Shown here: in pieces, positions 10,619 through 18,955 of the stretch
How positions within the stretch are numbered: the stretch's first letter is position 1
Layout: the number at the start of each line of letters is the position of its first letter
Source of the DNA: Roseiarcus sp036488815
GTDB taxonomy: Bacteria > Pseudomonadota > Alphaproteobacteria > Rhizobiales > Beijerinckiaceae
Assembly (NCBI GenBank): GCA_036488815.1
Contig: DASXGX010000055.1
Location: 1-64,000 of the forward strand
Length of the DNA stretch: 64,000 nucleotides
Direction: 5' to 3'
Notes under the pieces: generated by a model
The model's database searches: none
The model's input: the letters and a program-made list of their open reading frames with translations, nothing else
What the model was told of the DNA's origin: nothing
Position numbers and translations under genes: made by a program

Positions 10619-11527
10619 TTACTCGGCGCCCTCGCCGCCCGGCACGACGCCCGGCGGCAACGCGAGGCAATGTTCGGCGATTGCGCCGGCGGTGGTGATC
10701 CAAATGTCGTCGCGCGCGGCGGCGATGTGGCGCAGCGCTTGGCGCAACGGGCGCAGGCGATGCGGATGGCCAACGATGTAAGCGTGCAGCGCGATCCCCA
10801 TCACCAGCGGCGCCTCTCGGGAAAGCTCGAGCATCTCGTCGAACGAGTCGACGATCATCTGGGCAAATTCCGCCCCGCTCGCCTGCCGCGCGACGATCGC
10901 CGGAATGTCGTTGAGCTCTTGCGGGTAGGGAACTGCGAGCAGCCGCTTGCCGCTGCGGGTGTCGAGATAGACCGGCTGGTCGTCCATCGGCCAGTCGAGC
11001 ACGTAGTGATAGCCTGCCTCCGCGAGCAGGTCCGGGGTTCGCTCGCTCTCGGAGATCCACGGGCCGAGCCAGCCCTGCGGCGCGCTCCCCTCATAGGCGC
11101 GGATGCGCGCCGTCGCCTCGTCGATCAGCGCCCGCTCTTCGGGCTCGGCGAGCGTGCCCTGGCGCTCGGAATTGGTGCGGCCGTGGCCGACGATCTCGTC
11201 GCCGCGCGCGCGAAACGCCGCGACGAGCTCCGGCGCTTCGTCGTAGAGATCCGTATTGAGCAACACCGAAGCGGGAAAGCCTTCCGCCTCGAAGAGGTCG
11301 AGAAGGCGCCAGGCGCCGACCCGGTTGCCCCAGTCGCGCCAGGCGTAATTGAGCACGTCCGGCTGGTGGGGCGCCGGCGTCAATTGCGCGCCGAATCCTT
11401 CGGCGAAGGCGAAGGTCTCGAGGTTGAGCCCGAGATAGACGGCGAGGCGTTTGCCGCCGGGCCAATCGTATGTCGGACGCGTCTTGATCGCGCTGTAGCG
11501 ATAGCGTCCGTGGTCCCTCGACTTCAT
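10619..11527 (-). CDS. polysaccharide deacetylase family protein
   Basis: A 302-residue carbohydrate esterase 4/NodB-fold protein, closest in pattern to the cytoplasmic PuuE/allantoinase-like branch. There is no signal peptide after the ATG at 11527. Fold markers are YLGLNLETFAF at the first strand, ASVLLNTDLYDEAPELV, the metal-site region EIVGHGRTNSERQG, GWLGPWISESERTPDLLAEAG, and a late LHAYIVGHPHR motif. The open frame extends 16 codons upstream but without a better start. It is the first gene of the minus-strand polyol block, 107 bp before the kinase gene. Its substrate is unknown. A metal-dependent amide or ester hydrolase acting on a sugar derivative is the reasonable guess. Confidence 0.8.
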   Translation of the reverse strand: MKSRDHGRYRYSAIKTRPTYDWPGGKRLAVYLGLNLETFAFAEGFGAQLTPAPHQPDVLNYAWRDWGNRVGAWRLLDLFEAEGFPASVLLNTDLYDEAPELVAAFRARGDEIVGHGRTNSERQGTLAEPEERALIDEATARIRAYEGSAPQGWLGPWISESERTPDLLAEAGYHYVLDWPMDDQPVYLDTRSGKRLLAVPYPQELNDIPAIVARQASGAEFAQMIVDSFDEMLELSREAPLVMGIALHAYIVGHPHRLRPLRQALRHIAAARDDIWITTAGAIAEHCLALPPGVVPGGEGAE

Positions 11528-11668
11528 CGTGTCCTGCTCCAAATGGGGTTGCCCTGGGGGTAAGCGGGCTAGCAATCACAGCGCACGCCGGCCGTCCAGC
11601 TAGCGGCGCCTCTCGCCTTCGCGCCAGACGGCGGCTAGACAGCGCAAGGGCGTTTCGGGGGGATATCG

Positions 11669-12571
11669 TTGCTGGCTGGACATGCGCATCGATCGGGGTT
11701 CGCCTTGGCGCGCGTCGCCCTCGTCCTCGGCTTGGCCGCCGGTGCGGCCCGCGCGGACGACTGCGGGACAACGGGCGCTGCGCAATGTCCGCTGCCGGTC
11801 GACCTCGGCGCTGCGCTCGGCGCCAGCGCCACCGTGTCGGGCCGCTTTACGAACCGCGGTCCGCGCGAATGGAACTACCAGTTCAGCGCGCGGCAGGGCG
11901 AAACCTTGGAGATGGGCGTTGCGCGGCGCGAGGGCGCGCCCGGCGCCGTCCATGCCGATCTCTCCTGCGCCGGCGAATCGACCGCCATGCCGATCGCCGC
12001 TCTCGACAACGCGTTCCTCGGGGCCGTTTCCGTCGGCGCGGGCGAAGCGACCGCGCAAGTCCGGGTCAAGGCCACGGGCCTCTGCCGCGCGCATGTCGAG
12101 ACGGGAGTTTCCGACGCCGGCGAATTTACGCTGACCGTGACCCGCAAGGCTTCCGAGATCGAGCCGATCGCCGATATGCGGGTGCTGCTGATCGGCTCGC
12201 AGACCGGCCGGTTGCACGAGCTTCAGCAGGCGGACGGCTTTGTCGATCTGACCAAACCGGCGCCTGGGCGCGAGGCTGCGGACAGCTATCTCCTCGACGT
12301 CGAGTTGAACGGGCCCGCGAACACGGATTGGCCGCATGCGGATTTCGGCATCGAGGTCTACGCCGTCGTCGAGACCGCCCCTGGCGATCGCCAGAGCAGG
12401 CTGATCGCGCGTCGCAAGGTTGCGGACATCGCGTTCGGCCCCACCGGCGTACGCCACGAAGCGGTTTTCGTTGATCGGGGGCTTTGCGGACAAGTGGCGG
12501 TCTACGCGCACATCGAGAAGCCGGCCCTGTCGGGCGTGAAGGCGCTGATGCCGTTCGAATGCGGTCGGTGA
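11669..12571 (+). CDS. hypothetical exported protein
   Basis: A 300-residue protein with an N-terminal signal peptide (ARVALVLGLAAGAARA, probable cleavage before DDCGTTG). It is not recognised. The mature part has seven cysteines including CGTTGAAQC at the N-terminus and a C-terminal FECGR, which suggests disulfides in the periplasm. It has beta-rich composition, with residues 55-165 resembling a pre-peptidase-like beta sandwich (GRFTNRGPREWNYQFSARQG). The gene is divergent from the polyol block and converges with the next gene, with only 2 bp between stop codons. A start at an internal codon is possible. No function is claimed. Confidence 0.65.
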   Translation: MLAGHAHRSGFALARVALVLGLAAGAARADDCGTTGAAQCPLPVDLGAALGASATVSGRFTNRGPREWNYQFSARQGETLEMGVARREGAPGAVHADLSCAGESTAMPIAALDNAFLGAVSVGAGEATAQVRVKATGLCRAHVETGVSDAGEFTLTVTRKASEIEPIADMRVLLIGSQTGRLHELQQADGFVDLTKPAPGREAADSYLLDVELNGPANTDWPHADFGIEVYAVVETAPGDRQSRLIARRKVADIAFGPTGVRHEAVFVDRGLCGQVAVYAHIEKPALSGVKALMPFECGR

Positions 12572-12573
12572 CG

Positions 12574-13371
12574 TCAGAAGCGTCGCCACAACGCGACGAC
12601 CACGCCGTCCTCGCGGTCCGCCTCGATGGCGCGCACCGTCGCGTAGGCCCCGACCTGCGCCGACCAGAACTTGTCGAAGTCGTAGACGAAGCTGGGCTGC
12701 AGGATCATGGTCTGGGCGGCGGAGAAGCAAGGGGTCGAACCGTTCGAGAACGCGTTGAAGGATTGCGCCATCAAGGTGAGTTTGTCGGAGAGATGGAGGC
12801 CGAAAGTCAGATCGGCGCGCCATTCGCCCGGCGGGCCGCCGCCCCGCGTGCGATAGCCCGCGCTGGCGTCCGCGAAGGCCCATAGGTTCCCGACACGGAA
12901 GCTGGAGCCCACCAAGGTGCGCCAGTCGCTGTCGAAGCCCGTATTGCCGGCTTGGGCGGGTCGCCCAGCGTCGTGGGCGCCTGGGACGAGCGCCGTCCCC
13001 TCGACCGACCAGACCAGCCAATCCTGGGAAAAGAGACGCGCTCGCAAGCCGGCTCCGCTATAATCCATGCCCCGATAGGCGTCGGAGATCGGCGAGCCGA
13101 TCCGATAATTTTCGAGTGCGGACTGACCGATGGCGGTGAGCCAGTCCGACAGGCCGTATTCCAGGTAAAGCGAGCCTTCGGCGCGTTTCTCGCCATAGGC
13201 GTCCGGCGCGATCTGGCTGTCGTAGCCGCCGGCGCCAGCGGAGAAGGAAAAGATCGCCTGGCCGGTCCCCTGAGGCAAAGTCCATGCGCCCGCCTGCGCG
13301 AGACTCGGCGCGCAGACGACCGCCGCGGCCGCCAAGACGCGCCGCAATACGCCTCGTACAAAACTCAGCAC
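12574..13371 (-). CDS. hypothetical outer-membrane beta-barrel-like protein
   Basis: A 265-residue protein with a clear signal peptide (VLAAAAVVCAPSLAQA, cleavage near residue 27). The mature part is rich in alternating aromatic/polar strands, such as GSLYLEYGLSDWLTAIG, WRADLTFGLHLSDKLTLMAQ and FWSAQVGAYATVRAIE. It ends in phenylalanine (WRRF), the classic C-terminal signal of outer-membrane barrels. It resembles the XagA-like/uncharacterised exported family from memory, but that is weak. It converges with the preceding exported-protein gene. No enzyme motif is visible. Confidence 0.65.
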   Translation of the reverse strand: MLSFVRGVLRRVLAAAAVVCAPSLAQAGAWTLPQGTGQAIFSFSAGAGGYDSQIAPDAYGEKRAEGSLYLEYGLSDWLTAIGQSALENYRIGSPISDAYRGMDYSGAGLRARLFSQDWLVWSVEGTALVPGAHDAGRPAQAGNTGFDSDWRTLVGSSFRVGNLWAFADASAGYRTRGGGPPGEWRADLTFGLHLSDKLTLMAQSFNAFSNGSTPCFSAAQTMILQPSFVYDFDKFWSAQVGAYATVRAIEADREDGVVVALWRRF

Positions 13372-13714
13372 CCAACCCCCTCAAAACGCTGGAGGCGTCG
13401 AACCGAATTGCTGTCCCTCGACAACAAAGTGCGCACTCGACGTGTAGATTACGGGAGCAGCCGGACGCCGCTGTCAAGCAATATCCACATATAGCCATCG
13501 TGGTTATTGGGCTGCGAAGGGAACGGTACGAAAGACATTTCGCGAAAGAAAAGTACGGCAGGGAACGCAATGGGGCCGAGCGCGTTGTTTTGGTTAGACC
13601 CGCTGGAGAGCAGAAATGTCCCCGCATCGAGTCATTGGCCCGCGCCGTAGCAGCGCCGCATTGTCGCGCTACATATGTGTTTTCTCTCGCTGCTTGCCCA
13701 AGACGGGGATGGAC
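13372..13714. other. 343-bp intergenic region between divergent genes
   Basis: It separates the minus-strand barrel-like gene from the plus-strand small exported protein and so should carry both promoters. It is less GC-rich around 13470-13560. I see no clear -35/-10 pair, hairpin or repeat in it. Confidence 0.4.
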
Positions 13715-14224
13715 ATGACCAGAACAGTCGTCAAGCTGTTGCGCAACTCGCTCTTTGTCGGCGTCGCTCTCGCTGCGGCCGCCCTCGCGTCCAGCGCCCA
13801 ATCGCAGACGGCGCGCGGACCCTTCGCCGGCTATGCCGGTTCGTGGGCCGGCTCCGGCGCCATCTCGCTGACCAACGGCTCAGTCGAACGCCTGCGTTGC
13901 ACCGCGCGATACGCGGTCCAGGACGGCGGCGCCGGACTGGTGCAGAATCTCGATTGCGCCAGCGACAACTACAAATTCCAATTGCGCACTCAGGTGCAGG
14001 CCCAGGGCGAGGACATCACCGGCCACTGGTTCGAAGTTACCCGGAACGCGCAGGGCGAGATCACCGGCCGAATCGAGAACGGTCGCATCGAGGGGACGGT
14101 CACCGGCCCCGGATTCTCCGCCGGCTTCACGCTTCGCGAGCGCGGCAGCCGGCAGCAGGTCGCGATCCGCGCGCAAGGCGGCGATATCTCGCAGATCACC
14201 GCCGAGCTGGCCCGCGCCCGCTGA
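13715..14224 (+). CDS. hypothetical small exported protein
   Basis: A 169-residue protein. The chosen ATG at 13715 is preceded at 6 nt by GGGG; an ATG two codons earlier (13709) is an alternative. A signal peptide is evident (LFVGVALAAAALASSAQSQT). The mature part has the order FAGYAGSWAGSGAISLTNGS, then one pair of cysteines about 24 residues apart (LRCTARY and LDCASD), then a beta-rich tail. This pattern is common in uncharacterised alphaproteobacterial exported proteins that bear a lipocalin-like barrel. It is 27 bp upstream of the Mla permease gene, on the same strand, so it may be co-transcribed with the lipid transporter. Function unknown. Confidence 0.65.
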   Translation: MTRTVVKLLRNSLFVGVALAAAALASSAQSQTARGPFAGYAGSWAGSGAISLTNGSVERLRCTARYAVQDGGAGLVQNLDCASDNYKFQLRTQVQAQGEDITGHWFEVTRNAQGEITGRIENGRIEGTVTGPGFSAGFTLRERGSRQQVAIRAQGGDISQITAELARAR

Positions 14225-14251
14225 GGGGGCGGAATGCGAAGGATATAGGGC

Positions 14252-15409
14252 ATGACCGCTTCGACAAGCGCGACGGGGCAGCTCGATCCGCTTCTGAGCT
14301 GGGAGGTGCGCGGCGATCAGGTCGCCGCGGTGGCCTCGGGGAACTGGACCTGCGCCAACGGAGATCGCCTCGAGCGCCTGACCGACAGGCTCGAAAGCGA
14401 GTCGGGCGCAGCCGTGACGCTGGACGTCAGCCGGGTCGACACGCTCGACACCTACGGAGCCTGGCTGATCGAACGAACGGTCCGCGACGTTGAAGAGCGA
14501 CAGCGGACAGCGCGGGTCACGGCTGTCCCCGATCGCTACCGCGATCTGCTCGCCGCGCTGGATCGGACCAACCGGCGCGCAGTCGCCGCTCCGCCCGGCG
14601 CCGGTCCCCTCACGGCATGGCTGGCCGCGCTCGGCGCCGCGGCGGCGGTGGTCGTCGACGATCTCGTCGCGATGTTCGCGATGCTGGGCGCGCTCGCCTT
14701 CGCTCAGCTCGAGCGCTTCGCCAGACGACCGCAGACCGGGCGCTTGCGCGACACCGTGCATCACTTCGAGCGCGTGAGCTGGCAGGCGATCCCGATCATC
14801 GTGCTGATCACTTTCGTGGTCGGCGCCATCATCGCCCAGCAGGGCTTCTTCTACTTCCGAAAATTCGGCGCGCAGGACTACGTCACCAACCTGCTCGGCG
14901 TTCTGGTGCTGCGCGAGCTGGCCGTGCTCATCGTCTCGATCATGGTGGCGGGGCGTTCGGGAAGCGCGTTCACCGCCGAGCTTGGCTCGATGAAGATGCG
15001 CGAGGAGATCGACGCTCTGCGCACCATGGGTCTCGATCCGGTCGACATTCTCGTATTGCCGCGCATCGTCGCCCTCGTCCTCGGTCTTCCTATTCTCGCC
15101 TTGCTCGGCGCCGTCTCGGCGATCGCCGGCGGCGCGTTGATCGTTTCGATCGACGGCGGCCTCAGTCTGACGACGTTCATGGCGCGGATGCAGAACGCAG
15201 TCTCGATCTCGGACTTCGAGGTCGGCCTCATCAAGGCGCCGTTCATGGCGCTGGTGATCGGGGTTGTGGCGTGCACGGAAGGCTTTCGCGTGCAGGGCAG
15301 CGCCGTGTCGCTCGGCATCCGGACGACGGCTTCGGTGGTGAAATCCATCTTCGTCGTCATCGTGCTCGACGGGCTGTTCGCCGTCTTCTTCTCTTCGATC
15401 GGAATGTAG
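14252..15409 (+). CDS. mlaE: MlaE-family lipid ABC transporter permease with N-terminal STAS-like domain
   Basis: A 385-residue permease of the MlaE/YrbE family that moves phospholipids between the membranes. Residues about 15-105 form a STAS-like domain (VTLDVSRVDTLDTYGAWLIERT). Residues 150-385 are the permease with about five hydrophobic segments. The family signature appears in SGSAFTAELGSMKMREEIDALRTMG. In enteric bacteria the STAS protein MlaB is separate, whereas the fused form is normal in alphaproteobacteria. An AAGGA sequence precedes the ATG. The stop is 2 bp before the ATPase start. Confidence 0.92.
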   Translation: MTASTSATGQLDPLLSWEVRGDQVAAVASGNWTCANGDRLERLTDRLESESGAAVTLDVSRVDTLDTYGAWLIERTVRDVEERQRTARVTAVPDRYRDLLAALDRTNRRAVAAPPGAGPLTAWLAALGAAAAVVVDDLVAMFAMLGALAFAQLERFARRPQTGRLRDTVHHFERVSWQAIPIIVLITFVVGAIIAQQGFFYFRKFGAQDYVTNLLGVLVLRELAVLIVSIMVAGRSGSAFTAELGSMKMREEIDALRTMGLDPVDILVLPRIVALVLGLPILALLGAVSAIAGGALIVSIDGGLSLTTFMARMQNAVSISDFEVGLIKAPFMALVIGVVACTEGFRVQGSAVSLGIRTTASVVKSIFVVIVLDGLFAVFFSSIGM

Positions 15410-15411
15410 CG

Positions 15412-16194
15412 ATGGACGCCGCCACGGAGCAGCCGGTCATCGAGGTTCGCGATCTCGTCGTCACCTTAGACGATCGCAGGGTGCTGGACGGCCTCTCGCT
15501 GGACGTGCGCCGTGGCGAGACGCTCGGCGTCGTCGGCGCATCGGGCGCCGGCAAATCCGTGCTGCTGCGCACCTTGCTGGGCCTCCTTCCCAAAAGCGAG
15601 GGAAGCGTCAGGGTGCTGGGCATCGATCTCGAAGACGCGAGCGCGGATGAGCGCCACGCCGTCGGCCGTCGCTGCGGCGTCCTGTTTCAGCAGGGCGCTT
15701 TGTTCTCGTCGCTCTCGGTGGTGGAGAACGTGCAGTTCCCCATGCGCGAATATCTTCGCCTCTCGGATCGCCTCAGGCGCGAGGTCGCGATGGCCAAGAT
15801 CGAGATGGTGGGATTGGATCCCAGCGACGCCGAAAAATTTCCCGCCCAGCTCTCGGGCGGCATGAACAAGCGCGCCGGGCTGGCGCGCGCCCTCGCGCTC
15901 GATCCGGAAATCCTGTTTCTCGACGAGCCCACATCGGACCTCGACAGCATCGCGGCGAACGAATTCGACACGCTCGTTCGCACGCTGCGGCGCACGCTTG
16001 GGCTCACCGTCTTCATGGTCACGCACGATTTGCAGAGCGTCGCTCACATCTGCGATCGCGTGGCCGCCATCGCCGACAAACGGATTGTCTTCGTCGGGAC
16101 GCTCGCCGAGATCGAACAGGCGACGCATCCCTGGGTGAAGGCCTATTTCGGTAGCGAACGCGCACGCAGCGCGCTGACGCTGGCTCAGGGATGA
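15412..16194 (+). CDS. mlaF: MlaF-type lipid ABC transporter ATP-binding protein
   Basis: A 260-residue ATPase partner of the MlaE permease. The Walker A motif is GASGAGKSVLLRT near residue 43. The signature is the variant LSGGMNKRAGLARALA typical of the MlaF/Ttg2A group, and Walker B is ILFLDEPTSDLD. The H-loop is MVTHDLQS. The ATG at 15412 follows the permease stop by 2 bp. Its stop overlaps a possible start of the MCE gene (ATGA at 16191). The three genes form one operon driving lipid transfer at the cell envelope. Confidence 0.93.
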   Translation: MDAATEQPVIEVRDLVVTLDDRRVLDGLSLDVRRGETLGVVGASGAGKSVLLRTLLGLLPKSEGSVRVLGIDLEDASADERHAVGRRCGVLFQQGALFSSLSVVENVQFPMREYLRLSDRLRREVAMAKIEMVGLDPSDAEKFPAQLSGGMNKRAGLARALALDPEILFLDEPTSDLDSIAANEFDTLVRTLRRTLGLTVFMVTHDLQSVAHICDRVAAIADKRIVFVGTLAEIEQATHPWVKAYFGSERARSALTLAQG

Positions 16195-16202
16195 GGTCAC
16201 CA

Positions 16203-17327
16203 ATGGAGAGACAAGCGCGTTTCGTCCTGATGGGAGTGTTCCTGCTGGCGTTCGTCGCGGCGATTTTCGCCGCGGTCTATTGGCTGCACGGCTTCGGGCC
16301 ACTCGGCGAAACGAAAAGTTACACGATTCGTTTTCCAGGCGGCGCGCCGGGCGTGAGCGTCGGCGCGTCCGTGGTGTTCAACGGCGTGCGGGTCGGCGAG
16401 GTCACGCGCGTCGGGTTCGATCCGAACGATCCGAACGAGGTGCTGGCGACGATCGCCGTCGACGCGGTGACGCCGGTGCGGGTGGATACGCAAGTCGGCG
16501 TCGACAACCAGGGCCTTCTCGGCGGCGCCGTGATCGCGTTGCGCGGCGGCGGCGTGGGATCGCCGGCGCCAAAGGGCGAGGGCGGCCGGCCGCCCGTTCT
16601 GACCGCCGATCCAGCGCTCGTGATGAGCCTCGGCGAGACGGCGCGCGAGGTTCTCCAAAAAGTCGACAAGGTGGTGGCGGAGGACGCCGATCCCCTCCAC
16701 GCGACCTTGTCCAATATGCAGGGCTTCACCGACGCGCTGTCGCGCAACGCTGGCCGTGTCGACGGCATCCTGAAGGGCCTCGAGCGGATGACCGGCGGCG
16801 GGGAGCCCGCCAAACCACCGACGATCTACGATCTCGCGACGCCGACTAGCTTTCCCCAGCTCAAGAAGATTCCGGGTCGCCTCGTCGTCGCCGACCCCAC
16901 CGCGATCGTGATGTACGACAGCCAGCACATCCTGGAGCGGGGCAAGGACGGCGGCTTCACCTTCGTGCCCGATGCGCAGTGGAGCGACAGCCTCGTCAAG
17001 CTCGTGCAGGCGAAGCTCATCCAGGGGATCGAGAACGCGCAAATCTTCGACGTCGTCAGCCGGCCGAACGAAGGCGACAACAACGGAGACAATCAGATTT
17101 CGGTCGACATCCGCAGCTTCAGCGTCGCTTCGTCTCCCAAGCCTACCGCCGACGTCGCCCTCGGCGCCAAGCTCATATCCGCCGACGGCAAGGTCGTCGC
17201 CGAGCGAACGTTCCAGCGCTCGACGCCGATCGCCAGCCTCAGCCCTTCGGACGCGACCGCGGGCTTGAACGACGCCTTCGTCGGCGTCACCAGCGACATC
17301 ATCGCCTGGACGGCGCAGTCTTTTTGA
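16203..17327 (+). CDS. mlaD: MCE/MlaD-domain protein fused to an ABC-transport auxiliary (PqiC-like) domain
   Basis: A 374-residue envelope protein. An N-terminal membrane anchor (FVLMGVFLLAFVAAIFAAVY) is followed by an MCE domain over about residues 35-115 (YTIRFPGGAPGVSVGASVVF, GVRVGEVTRVGF), which shuttles lipids in the periplasm. After a linker, residues from about 203 onward read PTIYDLATPTSFPQL and LVVADPTAIVMYDSQHI, matching the auxiliary-lipoprotein (PqiC/DUF330) pattern usually encoded separately. The ATG at 16203 has AGG upstream; an ATG at 16191 overlapping the mlaF stop is the alternative. The 3' end overlaps the convergent flavoprotein gene by 29 bp. Confidence 0.87.
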   Translation: MERQARFVLMGVFLLAFVAAIFAAVYWLHGFGPLGETKSYTIRFPGGAPGVSVGASVVFNGVRVGEVTRVGFDPNDPNEVLATIAVDAVTPVRVDTQVGVDNQGLLGGAVIALRGGGVGSPAPKGEGGRPPVLTADPALVMSLGETAREVLQKVDKVVAEDADPLHATLSNMQGFTDALSRNAGRVDGILKGLERMTGGGEPAKPPTIYDLATPTSFPQLKKIPGRLVVADPTAIVMYDSQHILERGKDGGFTFVPDAQWSDSLVKLVQAKLIQGIENAQIFDVVSRPNEGDNNGDNQISVDIRSFSVASSPKPTADVALGAKLISADGKVVAERTFQRSTPIASLSPSDATAGLNDAFVGVTSDIIAWTAQSF

Positions 17328-18552
17328 GCGCCTTGATCGCCTCGTCGGCGGCGGCGACTCCAGTGAGATAGGCGCCGTGCGCGGTCGAATAGTCGTGCCG
17401 CGAGCACGCTTCGCCGGCGAAGAAGATGCGATCCTCGACCGCAGCGGCGAGTGCATCCCGGCACGCGACGCTTCCCGGCGACGCGTAGGAATAGGAGCCG
17501 CGCGCGAACGGGTCGGCTCGCCAGCCATGATGGGCGAGCGGGGCGATGCGGCGGGCGAAGTTCGCCCCGAAAAGCCCGACCAGTTCCGCGAGCGCGAAAT
17601 CGAAGAACGCCTGCTCGCCGCCCTTTTCGAGTTCGGCCGCCAGCGAGCCGCCGAAATAGACCTCGATCATCGGCCGGCCGAACGGCCGGATATGATAGGC
17701 GGCGGTCTCCGCGCGGCTGGCGTCGCCGAAGGCGCGGCTTTCGCTTTCGAAGGTCGATGGGTCGGCGAGCGTCAGGAACAATTTGTCGGCGAGCCCGAGC
17801 GGCAGGCCCGCCGCCGCCTCGGTCTTCTCCGGCAGGGCAGGCAGGAAGAGTTCCGGCTGCTCCGCGATCAAGGCGCTCGGCAGGGTGACGATGACGGCGT
17901 CGGCGACGATCGGCCCCTTTGTCGTCTCGACGGTCAGCCGCTTGCCGCGGCGGTCGATGCGCTCCGCCTTGCAGCCGAGGGCGACCGGGAGCTTTGCGCC
18001 GTGATCCGCGATCGTGCGGCCATAGCCCTCGACGACGCGCCAATTGACGCCGTCGTCCCCGTAGTTGGCGAGATCGCGCGCCGAGACTCGCTCCAGCTCC
18101 GCGCCGCTGTAGTAGGTGCTGATCGCCTCGAGCAAAGGGTTCCACGGCCCGCGCGGCTCGAGAAACGCCGAGGCGGGCTTGTCGGGTTCGCCCTCCGTAA
18201 ACTCGTGGGAGCGTTGACGGAAGCGTTCGAGCGCGCTGCGGAAAGCGGTCGCTTCCGCGGCGGAGAGGCCGATCTGAGACGACGGGCGCATCCAGGGCGG
18301 CAGATTCCTGTCGACCGTGTGGCCTTCCGCCTCGGCGATCTTGGTCCACGGATTGCGCTCGGCGGAATGGAGCCAGCCGCAGCCGAGATCGACCGGAAAG
18401 CCGCCGGCGTCGACGGTCCACGAGCGGCCGCCGAGGCGCTCGCGCGCTTCGACGATCAGCGCCTCGACGCCAGCATCCCGCAAGCGGCGCGCCGCGGCGA
18501 CGCCCGCCGCGCCGCCGCCGATGATCACGACTTCCACTTCGCCATCCGTCAT
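17299..18552 (-). CDS. FAD-dependent amine oxidase family protein
   Basis: A 417-residue flavoprotein of the amine oxidase superfamily. The dinucleotide-binding motif GGGAAG is at residues 12-17, followed by the ribose-binding acid in LIVEARERLGGRSWTV. A C-terminal FAD segment reads RIFFAGEACSRHDYSTAHGAYLTG. It probably oxidises a primary or polyamine, but the substrate is not visible. It could equally be a maturation or pigment-type oxidase. The ATG at 18552 is chosen because upstream sequence is out of family and contains the 18.7-kb repeat. It is convergent with and overlaps the MCE gene. Confidence 0.85.
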   Translation of the reverse strand: MTDGEVEVVIIGGGAAGVAAARRLRDAGVEALIVEARERLGGRSWTVDAGGFPVDLGCGWLHSAERNPWTKIAEAEGHTVDRNLPPWMRPSSQIGLSAAEATAFRSALERFRQRSHEFTEGEPDKPASAFLEPRGPWNPLLEAISTYYSGAELERVSARDLANYGDDGVNWRVVEGYGRTIADHGAKLPVALGCKAERIDRRGKRLTVETTKGPIVADAVIVTLPSALIAEQPELFLPALPEKTEAAAGLPLGLADKLFLTLADPSTFESESRAFGDASRAETAAYHIRPFGRPMIEVYFGGSLAAELEKGGEQAFFDFALAELVGLFGANFARRIAPLAHHGWRADPFARGSYSYASPGSVACRDALAAAVEDRIFFAGEACSRHDYSTAHGAYLTGVAAADEAIKALKKTAPSRR

Positions 18553-18664
18553 TTCGATCTCTCCGCCGCCCTCAAATGCATTGTCGCGCTTGGTTTGACA
18601 AACGTGAGACCTGGGCGTGGCGCTCAGGCGCAGGCGGCGCGAGACGTAGCGCCACGAGTTAGAT

Positions 18665-18835
18665 CCATTTGCAAATGGGTTGACGCACACCGTCTTGGCC
18701 GGGCTTGTCCCGGCCATCCACGCGGCGCCGTTACGAAGACCCCTATGACGTTAGAATCATCGGCCCGGCATGGGCGCCCGGCACAAGGCCGGGCATGACG
18801 AAACGAGCTGCTCGGCGCGTCCACCAGAATGCAAA
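18665..18835 (-). repeat. ~180-bp interspersed repeat, copy 1 (left of beta-lactamase)
   Basis: Starts at CCATTTGCAAATGG (itself a palindrome), runs through a GGCCGGG..CCCGGCC hairpin and ends at CACCAGAATGCA. It is an inverted match to 19866-20051, and the same element recurs at 38521-38710. This copy lacks a ~40-bp middle module (containing GCGATTGCAAAGCAATCG) present in the other two. It fills most of the 403-bp gap before the beta-lactamase gene; nothing else is seen there. Confidence 0.85.
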
Positions 18836-18955
18836 AAGCTCTCTAGTCGCCCGCAACGGCGGCTCCGGCTTCTCGCCAGATGGCGCCGCCATTGACGCGG
18901 GCGGAGGGGCTCGCCAAGAAACCTCGCTCGCATCGCGCGATCAGGGAGGTCCGGA

